A stretch of DNA of 64,000 nucleotides from a bacterium. Lineage in GTDB: Bacteria > Armatimonadota > Fimbriimonadia > Fimbriimonadales > Fimbriimonadaceae. Positions 23,506 through 32,690 of this stretch are shown here, one piece after another. The stretch lies in assembly GCA_027485645.1 (NCBI GenBank), contig JAIXQR010000001.1:551632-615631 (forward strand). The letters are read 5' to 3'. The position numbers were made by a program, and so were the translations under genes. Position 1 is the first letter of the stretch; every line of letters begins with the position of its first letter. The notes beneath the pieces are model-generated. The model ran no database searches. It worked only from the letters and a program-made list of their open reading frames with translations, and was not told where the DNA came from.

Positions 23506-25314
23506 ATGGGAAAAACGAGTATGGCATTGCCGCGAATTTCAATGGAGCAGTACCTCCTGCAAAAAGGTTTCTTGAAGCCTGAACAGCATGAGGAGGCAAA
23601 AAAGGTTGCTCAGCAAACGGGTCAGCCGCTAGATCGGGTGTTGATCTCTTTAAACTTTGTTGGGGAACGAGAAGTCCTTCAGGCCAAAGCGCAGGAGATG
23701 GGCTACGGCTTTGTTGACTTGGATCGCATTCCGGCAATTGAGAGCGGCGCGATCAACGTTGTTCCTGAGCGGATTGTTAAGGCACACAACGCCATTCCGG
23801 TCAAGAAGGACGGCAACACGCTTTACGTCGCAATGACCAACCCGAGCAACATCGTTGCTCTGGACGACATCAAAATCGCTTCCGGGCTTCGCGTTGTTCC
23901 CGTGCTTGCCGTTCCGGCCGCGATTGAAGACGCGATTAAGAAGTATTACTCGGGCAGCTCGGCTGCTCCGGCCCCAGCGCCTGGCTCGCCAGCTACTCCG
24001 GTAGCTGCGGCGGCCGCTCCGACGCAAGTTGCGACCAGCAACTACTCGGACGCGATGAAGAGAGCTATCGCAGAAGCCGGCGTCAACCGCGATATCGCGA
24101 CCAGCGAATCGGGGGCAGACGACGATGAGAAGATGGCGGAGCAAGCGCCGATTATCCGGCTTGCCAACGCTCTCATTCAGCAAGCGATTTCTGACCGAGC
24201 TTCGGACATTCACGTTGAACCGCAGGATCGATCGGTCCGGGTTCGGTACCGAATTGACGGTGTTTTGATGGAAGCCATGACGGTTCCACGAAACCTGATG
24301 GCTCCGCTCATCAGCCGTCTGAAGATCATGGCGGAAATGAACATCGCCGAGCGCCGTATTCCACAAGACGGTCGCATTGAAATTCGAACCAACAACAAGG
24401 AATATGACCTTCGCGTAAGTTCGGTTCCGACTCCGCAGGGCGAGAAGATCGTTATGCGAATTCTCGATAAAGGCTCGGCGATGGTCGGTCTGGTTAAGCT
24501 CGGATTTACCGACGAGAACCAGCTAAAGATCGAAGAACTTTGTAGCCAGCCGAACGGTATGTTCCTTGCCACAGGTCCTACGGGATCGGGCAAGACCACG
24601 ACGCTGAACTCGATTCTTTCCAAGCTCAACACGGTCGGCGTCAACATCTTGACCGCAGAAGACCCGGTTGAGTACCAGATGAACGGCGTTAACCAGGTTC
24701 AGATGAACCGAAAGGCCGGTCTGACCTTTGCGACCGCGCTTCGCGCCTTCCTTCGACAAGACCCTGACATCATCATGGTCGGAGAAATCCGAGACGTTGA
24801 AACGGCGGAAATCGCGATTGAAGCTGCACTTACGGGTCACTTGGTTCTTTCAACGCTTCACACGAACGATGCTCCTTCCGCAACGATCCGTTTGACGGAC
24901 ATGGGCGTTGAGCCGTTCTTGATCTCCGCGACCTTGATCGGAATTCTTGCCCAGCGACTTGGACGACGGCTGGACCCAGATCACCGCGAGAGCTACCAGG
25001 TTCCGGCGGCCGATCTGAAGCGATTTGGACTTCAGTTCACAGACCCCGATGAGCTGGTGACCTTGTTCCGCGGTATTCCACACGAGAACAACCGAATGAC
25101 CGGCTACCGCGGTCGAACAGGTTTCCACGAGTTGCTAACAATGAACGCAGAAATTGCGGAACTTGTTGTTCGCCGAGCCCCTCTACAGGATATTAAGGAT
25201 GCGGCGAAAGCGAACGGAATGAAAGAGCTTAGAGAAGACGGACTGGTCAAAGTGCTCGAAGGCGTCACCGATCCGGGTGAAGTTATGCGAGTCGTGTTCA
25301 CAGCGGGCTTCTAA
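23506..25314 (+). CDS. pilB: Type IV pilus extension ATPase PilB (GspE family)
   Basis: Hexameric ATPase powering pilus/pseudopilus extension. The N-terminal MshEN-like domain (EQYLLQKGFLKPEQHEEA through GYGFVDL) leads to an Ala/Pro linker and the GspE core. The core has DIHVEPQDRSVRVRYRIDG, Walker A GPTGSGKTTTLN at about residue 356, the Asp box, Walker B DIIMVGEIRD and the His box LVLSTLHTNDA. The zinc-binding tetracysteine module normally found near the C-terminus is degenerate: no C-x-x-C pairs precede TGYRGRTGFHELL. ATG 23506 is preferred; 23521 is an alternative. First gene of pilB-pilT-pilC. Confidence 0.93.
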   Translation: MGKTSMALPRISMEQYLLQKGFLKPEQHEEAKKVAQQTGQPLDRVLISLNFVGEREVLQAKAQEMGYGFVDLDRIPAIESGAINVVPERIVKAHNAIPVKKDGNTLYVAMTNPSNIVALDDIKIASGLRVVPVLAVPAAIEDAIKKYYSGSSAAPAPAPGSPATPVAAAAAPTQVATSNYSDAMKRAIAEAGVNRDIATSESGADDDEKMAEQAPIIRLANALIQQAISDRASDIHVEPQDRSVRVRYRIDGVLMEAMTVPRNLMAPLISRLKIMAEMNIAERRIPQDGRIEIRTNNKEYDLRVSSVPTPQGEKIVMRILDKGSAMVGLVKLGFTDENQLKIEELCSQPNGMFLATGPTGSGKTTTLNSILSKLNTVGVNILTAEDPVEYQMNGVNQVQMNRKAGLTFATALRAFLRQDPDIIMVGEIRDVETAEIAIEAALTGHLVLSTLHTNDAPSATIRLTDMGVEPFLISATLIGILAQRLGRRLDPDHRESYQVPAADLKRFGLQFTDPDELVTLFRGIPHENNRMTGYRGRTGFHELLTMNAEIAELVVRRAPLQDIKDAAKANGMKELREDGLVKVLEGVTDPGEVMRVVFTAGF

Positions 25315-25331
25315 AGGACGTAGGCAAAAGT

Positions 25332-26618
25332 ATGCAAAACAATTCAGGAATGACGCCTCCGCCACGAGTCGGAGTTGGAGTTGGACCAGGGATCCCGAGC
25401 GCCGGCGGCTTGATGCCACCACCGCCCGGAGGAGGCAATCCGTTTCCGGCTGAGAAACCAGAAGAGGAACATAGTGGGCCGCCGGCTTCGCTAGAAGACC
25501 TTCACATTGACGAGCTGTTGCACTTGGTCGTCGACCGAGGTGCTTCGGACCTTCACATCAGCCAGAATTCGCAGCCGATCATTCGTGAAGATGGAAAGCT
25601 GAAGCCGCTGCACTACGAAAAGTTCACTCCGCAGGATTCGCAGCGCATGCTGTACGACATCCTTTCGGACGACAACATTAACAAGTTCGAAACGACGCTT
25701 GAGCTCGACTTTTCGTACCAGTTGCCACGCCGTGCTCGGTTCCGAGTTAACTACTACCGAGAGAAGGGAGCGGTTGCTGCGGCATTCCGATTGATCCCGG
25801 CCAAGATCCCAACGGTTGAACAGCTGAACCTGCCAAACATTCTGAAGCAGCTCTGCGAACGGCCTCGAGGTTTGATCCTGGTTACGGGCCCTACGGGTTC
25901 TGGAAAGTCAACGTCGCTCGCGGCGATGATCAACCACATCAACGAGAATCACGCGCACCACATCATCACGATTGAGGACCCGATTGAATACCTGCACGAA
26001 CACAAGAAGTGCATCATCAATCAGCGCGAAGTCGGATCGGATACTCGAAGCTTCTTGAACGCGCTTCGCGGATCGCTCCGAGAAGACCCCGATATCCTGT
26101 TGGTCGGTGAAATGCGAGACGTCGAAACGATCGGTTTGGCGATCACCGCGGCAGAAACGGGCCACTTGGTCTTTGCTACCCTGCACACCAATACGGCGGC
26201 CGAATCGATCGACCGTATGATTGACGTTTTCCCGCCAGGACAGCAAGAGCAGATTCGCGTTCAGCTTTCGAACAACATCGTTGCCATCATTTCGCAGCAG
26301 CTTATGCCGCGACTTGGAAAGCCCGGTCGAGTTCCGGCGAACGAGGTCATGATCGCATCTCCGGCAATTCGCAACCTCATCCGAGAAGCGAAGACCCACC
26401 AGATTCCGTCCATGATTCAAACCAGTGGCTCTATGGGCATGTTCACCATGGACCAGTGCTTGCGTGACCTGTATCTGAAGGGACTCATCTCGCTCGACGA
26501 CGCCTATGCGCGATGTTCGAACAAGGAAGAGCTCACGAAGATGCTCAACACCCCGGCGTCCGGTACGGGCCCCGGCGGCTCCGGACTCCCCGGCGCACCA
26601 CCTTCGCGAGGAAGGTAA
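25332..26618 (+). CDS. pilT: Pilus retraction ATPase PilT
   Basis: Retraction ATPase of twitching motility. The core begins at about residue 50 (HIDELLHLVVDRGASDLHIS) and contains Walker A GPTGSGKSTSLAAMI, the Asp box ITIEDPIEYLHEHKK, Walker B DPDILLVGEMRD, the His box LVFATLHTNTAAESIDRMI and the family's AIRNLIREAKTHQIPSMIQT (AIRNLIRE is PilT-specific). Unusual are an N-terminal Pro/Gly extension of about 50 residues and a short Gly/Pro-rich C-terminus. GGACG upstream is a modest ribosome-binding site. Presence of PilT implies retractile pili, not only a secretion system. Confidence 0.95.
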   Translation: MQNNSGMTPPPRVGVGVGPGIPSAGGLMPPPPGGGNPFPAEKPEEEHSGPPASLEDLHIDELLHLVVDRGASDLHISQNSQPIIREDGKLKPLHYEKFTPQDSQRMLYDILSDDNINKFETTLELDFSYQLPRRARFRVNYYREKGAVAAAFRLIPAKIPTVEQLNLPNILKQLCERPRGLILVTGPTGSGKSTSLAAMINHINENHAHHIITIEDPIEYLHEHKKCIINQREVGSDTRSFLNALRGSLREDPDILLVGEMRDVETIGLAITAAETGHLVFATLHTNTAAESIDRMIDVFPPGQQEQIRVQLSNNIVAIISQQLMPRLGKPGRVPANEVMIASPAIRNLIREAKTHQIPSMIQTSGSMGMFTMDQCLRDLYLKGLISLDDAYARCSNKEELTKMLNTPASGTGPGGSGLPGAPPSRGR

Positions 26619-26674
26619 TTCCTTTTTCAGGAAGACCGAGACAAGAAAGCCAAGTTTAAGAGTGGAGATAGAAA

Positions 26675-27904
26675 ATGCCAGTATTCAGCTACACATTTAG
26701 GGACGCCACCGGCGGACTCCAAAAGGGAACCGCCGACGCAGAAAGCGAAGATATTCTGCGTAAAAGGTTTGAAGAACAAGGATTCGTGATCACCGAGGTC
26801 ACGATGATCAAGTCCAAGTCGGCGAAGCAGAAGAACTACGGAAAGGTCAAGCTCGGTCACCTGTCCGTTTTCTGCCGCCAGTTCTCCACGATGGTTGATG
26901 CTGGTGTTTCGCTCGTCCGATGCTTGGACGTTTTGGGTCGACAGACTCAAGATCCTAAGCTGAAGAAGATTTTGGCGGACATCGGTGAGCGCGTTGAAGG
27001 AGGCGAAAGCCTTTCCCGCGCCATGCAGCGACACCCGCGCGCTTTCAACAACCTCTTTATCGGTTTGATCAAAGCCGGTGAAGTTGGTGGTGTTTTGGAA
27101 GAGTCCTTGCAGCGACTCTCTACGTTCTTGGAAAAGGACGTGGAACTCCGCCGAAAGGTGAAGTCGGCCATGACGTACCCAATTCTGGTTGCGATCATGT
27201 CGGTCGGAATTGTCACGTTCTTGGTCGCTTGGTTCGTTCCACAGTGGTCGGCAATTCTTACCGACTTGGGACTGAAGGCAGATGACCTTCCGGCTCCAAC
27301 GAAGCTTCTGATTGATATCTCGAACGTCATTCAGTACCGCGGTTGGATGATCGTTGTCGGAATCGTCGCGATTGTTATCGCGAACAAGATCTTTACTTCG
27401 ACCCGATTCGGACGCCGCGTTATGGACCGCGTCAAGTTGAAGATTCCGGTCTTCGGCAAGCTGCACCACAAAGTTTGTATGACCCGGTTCAGTCGAACGA
27501 TGGGCACCTTGCTTACCTCCGGTGTTCCGATCTTGCAAGCGATGGAAACGGTTGCTGGAACGGTTGGAAACTCGATCATGGCGGACGCCCTGATGGAAGC
27601 CCGAGCCCGTATCCGAGAAGGAGACCGAATTGGCGACCCGCTGGAAGCATCCAAGCTCTTCCCGCCGATGGTCGTTCACATGATCGGTGTCGGAGAAGAA
27701 TCCGGATCGCTCGACTTCATGTTGCAGAAGATTGCGGACTTCTATGACGCCGAGGTTGAAGCAACCCTCGCGTCGCTTACCGCGGCCATCGAACCGATCA
27801 TGATCGTTTCGCTCGGCTTTGTTGTTGGATTCATCGTTGTCGCGATGTTCCTTCCGCTGGTCGACGTTATCTCGAAGCTGTCCGGCGGCGACTCGGACGA
27901 GTAA
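26675..27904 (+). CDS. pilC: Pilus inner-membrane platform protein PilC (GspF family)
   Basis: Polytopic platform protein that couples the ATPases to pilin assembly. It starts with the normal PilC N-terminus (MPVFSYTFRDATGGLQKGTA). Two T2SSF domains follow (FCRQFSTMVDAGVSLVRCL and FSRTMGTLLTSGVPILQAM), each with a hydrophobic segment after it, and a final membrane helix lies near the C-terminus (PIMIVSLGFVVGFIVVAMFLPL). 409 residues, normal length. GTGGAGA upstream is the ribosome-binding site. The strong terminator after it ends the pilBTC operon. Confidence 0.95.
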   Translation: MPVFSYTFRDATGGLQKGTADAESEDILRKRFEEQGFVITEVTMIKSKSAKQKNYGKVKLGHLSVFCRQFSTMVDAGVSLVRCLDVLGRQTQDPKLKKILADIGERVEGGESLSRAMQRHPRAFNNLFIGLIKAGEVGGVLEESLQRLSTFLEKDVELRRKVKSAMTYPILVAIMSVGIVTFLVAWFVPQWSAILTDLGLKADDLPAPTKLLIDISNVIQYRGWMIVVGIVAIVIANKIFTSTRFGRRVMDRVKLKIPVFGKLHHKVCMTRFSRTMGTLLTSGVPILQAMETVAGTVGNSIMADALMEARARIREGDRIGDPLEASKLFPPMVVHMIGVGEESGSLDFMLQKIADFYDAEVEATLASLTAAIEPIMIVSLGFVVGFIVVAMFLPLVDVISKLSGGDSDE

Positions 27905-27920
27905 GAGAAAGTTCTCGAAA

Positions 27921-27955
27921 AGCCCCTTCGCAAATGCGAAGGGGCTTTTTTGTTT
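27921..27955 (+). terminator. Strong intrinsic terminator after pilC
   Basis: A perfect stem, AGCCCCTTCG with CGAAGGGGCT around a CAAATG loop (27921-27946), which can extend by two further base pairs. It is followed by a clear T-tract (TTTTTTGTTT). Classic rho-independent terminator. Confidence 0.93.
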
Positions 27956-28013
27956 ATGTCTCCATCTAAATGGGACGAAACTTAGGCATGGTAGAGTCCG
28001 TCAAAATTACACC

Positions 28014-28265
28014 ATGGCGCTGAACATCAAGAATGCCGAGGTCGAACGGCTGGCGACCGAGATCGCCCGTGCGACCGGGGAAACGAAGACGGAGGCGATC
28101 CGCAAAGCTCTCGTGGACCGGCAGAAGCAGTTAGATTTGCCGACGCTGGAAGAGCGCTGGCAGAAGATACGCGACGACATGGAACGGGACGTCTGGTCTC
28201 AATTGCCTCCAGAAGTGCGCGGGAAGCGAATCCCCAAAGAAGAGTACGACGCCCTGTTCGAGTAG
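28014..28265 (+). CDS. vapB: VapB-type antitoxin
   Basis: 83-residue antitoxin of the Rv0623/PSK family, expected to bind the co-encoded PIN toxin and repress the operon. The N-terminus ALNIKNAEVERLATEIARATGETKTEAIRKAL is the diagnostic DNA-binding region, and the C-terminal half (LEERWQKIRDDMERDVW) would wrap the toxin. ATG 28014 is chosen over upstream in-frame sequence because it starts the domain exactly. Only two bases separate it from vapC. I could not see a clear operator palindrome in the short upstream region. Confidence 0.88.
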   Translation: MALNIKNAEVERLATEIARATGETKTEAIRKALVDRQKQLDLPTLEERWQKIRDDMERDVWSQLPPEVRGKRIPKEEYDALFE

Positions 28266-28267
28266 TC

Positions 28268-28666
28268 ATGGTTGTAGACACCTCGGCTTTGGTCGCAGTC
28301 TTGCTTGAAGAACCGCTGGCAGACACAATTGGTCCTCTCCTTTTAGGCGCATCTCCGATCATCGCGGCTCCGAACTACTTGGAGGCTCATATGGTTCTTT
28401 CCAAACACTACGGAGTTCGGACCGGGGCCATTCTGCAGGCAAGGCTCGCCCAACTTGGCATCAAGGTCGTCGAATTCACCCCCGAGCACGCCGTGGTCGC
28501 CGCTCAGGCGTTCGATGAATTCGGCAAAGGGCGACATCCGGCGAGTCTCAACTTTGGTGATTGCATTGCCTACGCGCTGGCAAAGACCACTCACCAACGG
28601 CTCCTGTTTGTCGGGCAAGACTTTTCGCAGACCGACGTCCGTCCCGCGTTGGTACTGACCGACTAA
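28268..28666 (+). CDS. vapC: VapC-type PIN domain ribonuclease toxin
   Basis: 132-residue PIN-domain endoribonuclease, toxin of a type II toxin-antitoxin pair. Acidic metal-binding residues are in place: D4 (VVDTSAL), E39 (NYLEAHMVL), D98 (FGDCIAYALA) and D118 (LLFVGQDFSQTDV). The tail matches the common C-terminus of this subfamily. The catalytic set is complete, so it is probably active. The pair sits between pilC and the prepilin peptidase gene, likely a later insertion. Confidence 0.9.
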   Translation: MVVDTSALVAVLLEEPLADTIGPLLLGASPIIAAPNYLEAHMVLSKHYGVRTGAILQARLAQLGIKVVEFTPEHAVVAAQAFDEFGKGRHPASLNFGDCIAYALAKTTHQRLLFVGQDFSQTDVRPALVLTD

Positions 28667-28743
28667 CGTTCGTATCTGGCCGCCCAGGCGATGGCAGTAG
28701 CGCTTCGGAAGATTCAGACCCTGATCACGCGCTAAACTACGGC

Positions 28744-29724
28744 GTGCCGATTTGGACCTTGCTGATTGGGTTTGTGCTGGGTGCGGTCACCGGGAGCTTC
28801 CTCAACATGGTGATCTACCGGTTGCCCCGGGCGATTTCTTTCCTGAACCCGTCGAGCAGCATGTGCCCGATTTGTAAGGCGTCGCTGAAGTGGATCGACC
28901 TCATGCCGCTGTTTAGCTGGCTCTCCACGAAGGGCAAGTGCCGCTACTGCGCGGCTCCGGTGCCATCACGCTACTTTTGGGTCGAAGTTCTGACCGGTCT
29001 GCTTTTCGCCGGCGCTTGGTACCAGTTCCAGATCCAGTCCGACCGGGGCGGTTGGATGGGATTCGTGATGGCGATGCTCGCCTGTCTCGTCGCGGTGATC
29101 TATATCGACTGGGAGCTCTTCATCATTCCGGACGAGCTAAACGCCTTGATGCTGGTTATTGGGGTGGCGGCGATGGGTTACACGGGGCAATGGATGACCG
29201 CGCTGACTGGCGCGTTTGCGGGATGGGCGGTCATGTGGGGGATTTCGTTCTTCCTGGGGCGCCTCATCTTGGGCAAAGACGCGCTTGGCGATGGCGACAT
29301 CAAGCTGATGCGCGGTGTCGGAGCGATGCTTGGCCCCATTTTGACCTCGATCAGCGTGGTGATTGGGGTGTTTGCCGGACTTGTGATCGGCTTGATCCTC
29401 ATTGCGGTGAACAGCAAGAAGCCCGAAGGAGAGGGAGAATCACCAGAATTTGAGGGTGAGGCTCTCCCGGTTGAGCCAATCGTGACCTATATAGTCAGGG
29501 GCGTTTGGTATCTGCTGTGTCTTGACATAGTTGCGCTGTTCATCCCGTCGTTGTATAAATTGATAGGGGAAGAGCCGCCTCCGAAGGGGATTGACGAGAA
29601 CGACACTTGGGAACCTACCGCCACGACGATTCCGTTTGGACCGTATTTGGCGCTCGGTTCGATCATTTGTCTGCTCTTTGGCGATTCGATTGAGAAGGCA
29701 GTGAAGGCTTACTTCAACTTTTAA
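28744..29724 (+). CDS. pilD: Prepilin peptidase / N-methyltransferase PilD
   Basis: Polytopic aspartic protease that cleaves and N-methylates type IV prepilins and pseudopilins. The GTG start at 28744 gives the normal first helix (PIWTLLIGFVLGAVTGSFLN). Two C-x-x-C pairs (CPIC and CRYC) form the cytoplasmic zinc-binding loop, which points to the bifunctional class. The protease aspartates lie in IDWELFIIPDELN and GDGDIKLMRGVGA. At 326 residues it is longer than usual because of an extra C-terminal segment (about 230-326) with two more hydrophobic stretches. It precedes a large operon of its likely substrates. Confidence 0.92.
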   Translation: MPIWTLLIGFVLGAVTGSFLNMVIYRLPRAISFLNPSSSMCPICKASLKWIDLMPLFSWLSTKGKCRYCAAPVPSRYFWVEVLTGLLFAGAWYQFQIQSDRGGWMGFVMAMLACLVAVIYIDWELFIIPDELNALMLVIGVAAMGYTGQWMTALTGAFAGWAVMWGISFFLGRLILGKDALGDGDIKLMRGVGAMLGPILTSISVVIGVFAGLVIGLILIAVNSKKPEGEGESPEFEGEALPVEPIVTYIVRGVWYLLCLDIVALFIPSLYKLIGEEPPPKGIDENDTWEPTATTIPFGPYLALGSIICLLFGDSIEKAVKAYFNF

Positions 29725-29916
29725 AGCGTCGATTTTCGTTGCTTGTGTCGAGAGGGTTTGAGTTCGGGTAGAACCCGTCTGGGGTTGCTGCAGGCTTCTG
29801 TACGCAAAAAGGGGGACAGTTTGGTGAGGTTTAGTAAATTTTCTGGCCGTGTCGGTGAGGAACATGCGGGGCTTGTATCCCGTCTAGAATTGCGGGAGAC
29901 CCAAGGCGTCCAACGC

Positions 29917-30744
29917 ATGAAAGGCCGAAACGGATTTACATTAATTGAATTACTGGTGGTGATTGCCATCATCGCCATCCTGGCAGGGATCACTTTTCCT
30001 GTTCTGGCCCGGGCAAAAGACGGCGCGTACCGAAGTTCTGACATCAACAACATGAACTCGTTGCGGACTGCGCTCCAGCTCTACAAGGCGGACCAGGGCG
30101 CGTATCCACCAGCTCTGTTGGGTTACGTAAACCGGTACGAGTCCGGTGCAAATGCCGGCAACATCATTCCGGCAAATCAGCTGAGCTTGGCCTTGTATCC
30201 GAAACGGGTTGACAGCATCGAGACGTTCCGACCCGCTTACAACCGAGCAAGCAATTCTCTCGGCACCACGGCGGTCTGGCCATCCCGATGGGACAATCCG
30301 TTGAACACGGACCCACTTGCCGAGCAGCGATTTGGCCCGGCCGACGGGATCGTGCAGCGAGCCTTCAATGACGGAACTGGCTGTACCCCGGTAGACAACG
30401 AATACTATTTGGTCAGCGGCTACGACGTCGCGAAGGTTACTGGCTCGGCAACTCCCGACCGAGTTGAGTTGCGATACACCCTCTTCTGGACCGGATACAG
30501 CGTCCCAACCGCGCCTTGCGCCACCGACGGTAGCGGCCTTGGTTCTTCGGATGATGATCCGAGACAGCTCGGATACTCCGAGCCGCCAGAATCCACGGTG
30601 ATTACTTGGAACAGCTACTTCCGAGAACACGCCAATGGAAACGCCACCCGAGCGAAGCGAGACGTCGTCCTCTTCCTGGGTGGAAGCGCAAAACCTTTTG
30701 ATAGTGCCGCCGTCGCCGAACGGTCTTGGCAGGTGAACCCGTAA
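29917..30744 (+). CDS. Type II/IV pseudopilin, 275 residues
   Basis: Prepilin-type protein with a textbook class III signal: MKGRNG, then FTLIELLVVIAIIAILAG, with Glu5 conserved. ATG 29917 is chosen because it gives the short positively charged leader; the frame is open upstream to 29743 but that part is not protein-like. The globular part begins NNMNSLRTALQLYKADQGAYPP, as in GspG/major-pseudopilin proteins, and includes a cysteine pair (GCTP and APCATD). It should be processed by PilD. The 192-base gap upstream probably holds the operon promoter; TAGAAT at 29885-29890 is a possible -10, with no good -35. Confidence 0.88.
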   Translation: MKGRNGFTLIELLVVIAIIAILAGITFPVLARAKDGAYRSSDINNMNSLRTALQLYKADQGAYPPALLGYVNRYESGANAGNIIPANQLSLALYPKRVDSIETFRPAYNRASNSLGTTAVWPSRWDNPLNTDPLAEQRFGPADGIVQRAFNDGTGCTPVDNEYYLVSGYDVAKVTGSATPDRVELRYTLFWTGYSVPTAPCATDGSGLGSSDDDPRQLGYSEPPESTVITWNSYFREHANGNATRAKRDVVLFLGGSAKPFDSAAVAERSWQVNP

Positions 30745-30761
30745 TCCCGGAGGTCGTAATT

Positions 30762-32690
30762 GTGAACGCACCCCAAACCCGCTCCTTTGGCTCCGCTATG
30801 CGCCGTGGTACGACCCTCGTGGAAGTGCTCGTGGTCATGGTGATCTTGCTCGTCGGAATCTTGGCGGTCGTCCAGATCTTTCCTCGAGGCTTTCAAATCC
30901 TCACGCTAGCAAAGAAGAACTCCCAGGCAACCCAGCTTTCGCGAGACGAAGCGGAACGGCTGAAGTCGCGCACGGACGGTATTCCTGAGCAAATTCTCGG
31001 CGATGCCTTGCCAAGCCAATTGTCGCTGCATCCGGAATGCACGATTGACTCTGGCGGAGTCGTTTACAACGCTTCTTCCATTCCGCAGGGTAACTGGGCA
31101 AGTAATGTTGCCGCGAACCATCGCCGCCGAATCCTCGGCGAAGCCCATCGCGTTCCTGCACCACGACGGCTTACGAACGGCACCTTTGGCGGCTTACTGA
31201 TTCCAACTTTCGGTCCAATCGATCCGGCGGCTGCCTACATCGTGAACAGCAGCGATCTGGCGAAGAACTCAAACCCCCCACAGGACCTCGCCCGGATCTC
31301 CGGTCGCCTGTACCGATCGGGCTTCACCTACTCGCCTTTCGAGTACTTCGTCCAGGACCCATCGAATCCGACGGTTGCGCTGTACCTGCCGACTGGACCC
31401 ATTACGCTCTTCCGCGTTAGCTTCTACGCTCTGATCCAAACGGCTTCGGGTGTGGAGAAGCGGTACTTCCGAAACTTTGAGGTGCCCGTTGCTCTCACCC
31501 CTCCGGATGCGGCAAGCGGTAACCAGCCTTTCCACCGAGTTGAGCTGAACGCTGATTTAGTAGCGCCGGTCCTGGCGGTCGGTGAAAGCTTCATCGCGCT
31601 GAATCCAGACTCGCTCAAAGTCGCTCGAGCGATGCGTAGCGTCTCCGTTTTCTCGGACAATCCGTTCGAGTACATCCCGGTTGATGACACCCTCGGAACC
31701 ATCCTCGTGAACCCCCTCACGAACGGATTGACCGTTCCGACGACGAACGGACGACAGCCAGTTGGAGTTGTCCTGGACTACACGGTCAGAGACTGGCGCA
31801 TGCTGCGAAGTGACTTCCGAATCACAAACATCGAGCAGGGGCAGTTCCGATTGCCACTCGCGCCGCTGAAAGTCACAGGGCAGAATGGTCCGGACGGACT
31901 GCGGCTGACTTCGATGGGCGGAGCCGATGACCCAATCCTAGAAGGACAGACCGACCAAACGTCGTTCCTGACGATTGTCGACCTTGAAACCGGTTCCTAT
32001 GTCTGTGAACACCGACCTGGTACGAAGGCTGACATCACGGTGACGGTCAACAAGAGCCTGGGTCTGATCAACTTCCTGGACACCAATGCCACGAGGGACA
32101 ATATCCAGATCTTCTTGATCGATCCTGTTTCCGGTGCCAATCGAGAAGTTGACATTGAAGGACGTGCCTTCCGAGCCGTTTATATGGCGAAAGAAGAATG
32201 GGCGGTTCAAGTCATTAAGCCAGCCTCGCAGTACTTCGCTTCACCCATCCTGCCCGCGGCCGGTGAGTTCTACATCGGCGGATCGAGCAGCAATCTTGGC
32301 GGCTCTACCACCCGAATTTACTTCCCAGCGGAAGATGTTGAGCAGAAAGTGACGATTTCCGAGATCCACTACCTGGACGGCGGCGGCAACCGACGCACGC
32401 TCAGCGGAAAGGACTTTGTGATCCGAAACGATGCTGGAAACGTGATTCCTCGCCCGTACATCGACATTCGAGACGCAGATTCGGCGGCGGTTACCTTCGC
32501 TTACGATGCAGCACCGGCAGTTCGAGGAGTCAAGGGCGGATCCATCTCCGTTCGAACGCTCTGGAATCCAGACAGCTTCGGTCTCAGCGCTTCGAGTCCC
32601 GATAATGTCCGGGCCCTGGAACGATTCATCCGCGGCTACCGCCGAACAACCGTGCAAACGTTTATTGAACGTGGCGAGGTGCAGAATTGA
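30762..32690 (+). CDS. Giant prepilin-leader protein, 642 residues
   Basis: Prepilin-type leader MNAPQTRSFGSAMRRG followed by TTLVEVLVVMVILLVGILAV, with Glu5 present, then FPRGFQILTLAKKNSQATQL. The GTG start at 30762 is supported by GGAGG at 30749-30753. Minor pilins are normally 150-250 residues; here about 600 residues follow the helix. They are rich in beta structure and Asn/Thr/Pro (for example GEFYIGGSSSNLGGSTTRIYF). I recognise no known passenger domain. It overlaps the next start by one base, indicating a tightly coupled operon. Probably an exposed tip or minor pilin, by inference. Confidence 0.78.
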   Translation: MNAPQTRSFGSAMRRGTTLVEVLVVMVILLVGILAVVQIFPRGFQILTLAKKNSQATQLSRDEAERLKSRTDGIPEQILGDALPSQLSLHPECTIDSGGVVYNASSIPQGNWASNVAANHRRRILGEAHRVPAPRRLTNGTFGGLLIPTFGPIDPAAAYIVNSSDLAKNSNPPQDLARISGRLYRSGFTYSPFEYFVQDPSNPTVALYLPTGPITLFRVSFYALIQTASGVEKRYFRNFEVPVALTPPDAASGNQPFHRVELNADLVAPVLAVGESFIALNPDSLKVARAMRSVSVFSDNPFEYIPVDDTLGTILVNPLTNGLTVPTTNGRQPVGVVLDYTVRDWRMLRSDFRITNIEQGQFRLPLAPLKVTGQNGPDGLRLTSMGGADDPILEGQTDQTSFLTIVDLETGSYVCEHRPGTKADITVTVNKSLGLINFLDTNATRDNIQIFLIDPVSGANREVDIEGRAFRAVYMAKEEWAVQVIKPASQYFASPILPAAGEFYIGGSSSNLGGSTTRIYFPAEDVEQKVTISEIHYLDGGGNRRTLSGKDFVIRNDAGNVIPRPYIDIRDADSAAVTFAYDAAPAVRGVKGGSISVRTLWNPDSFGLSASSPDNVRALERFIRGYRRTTVQTFIERGEVQN

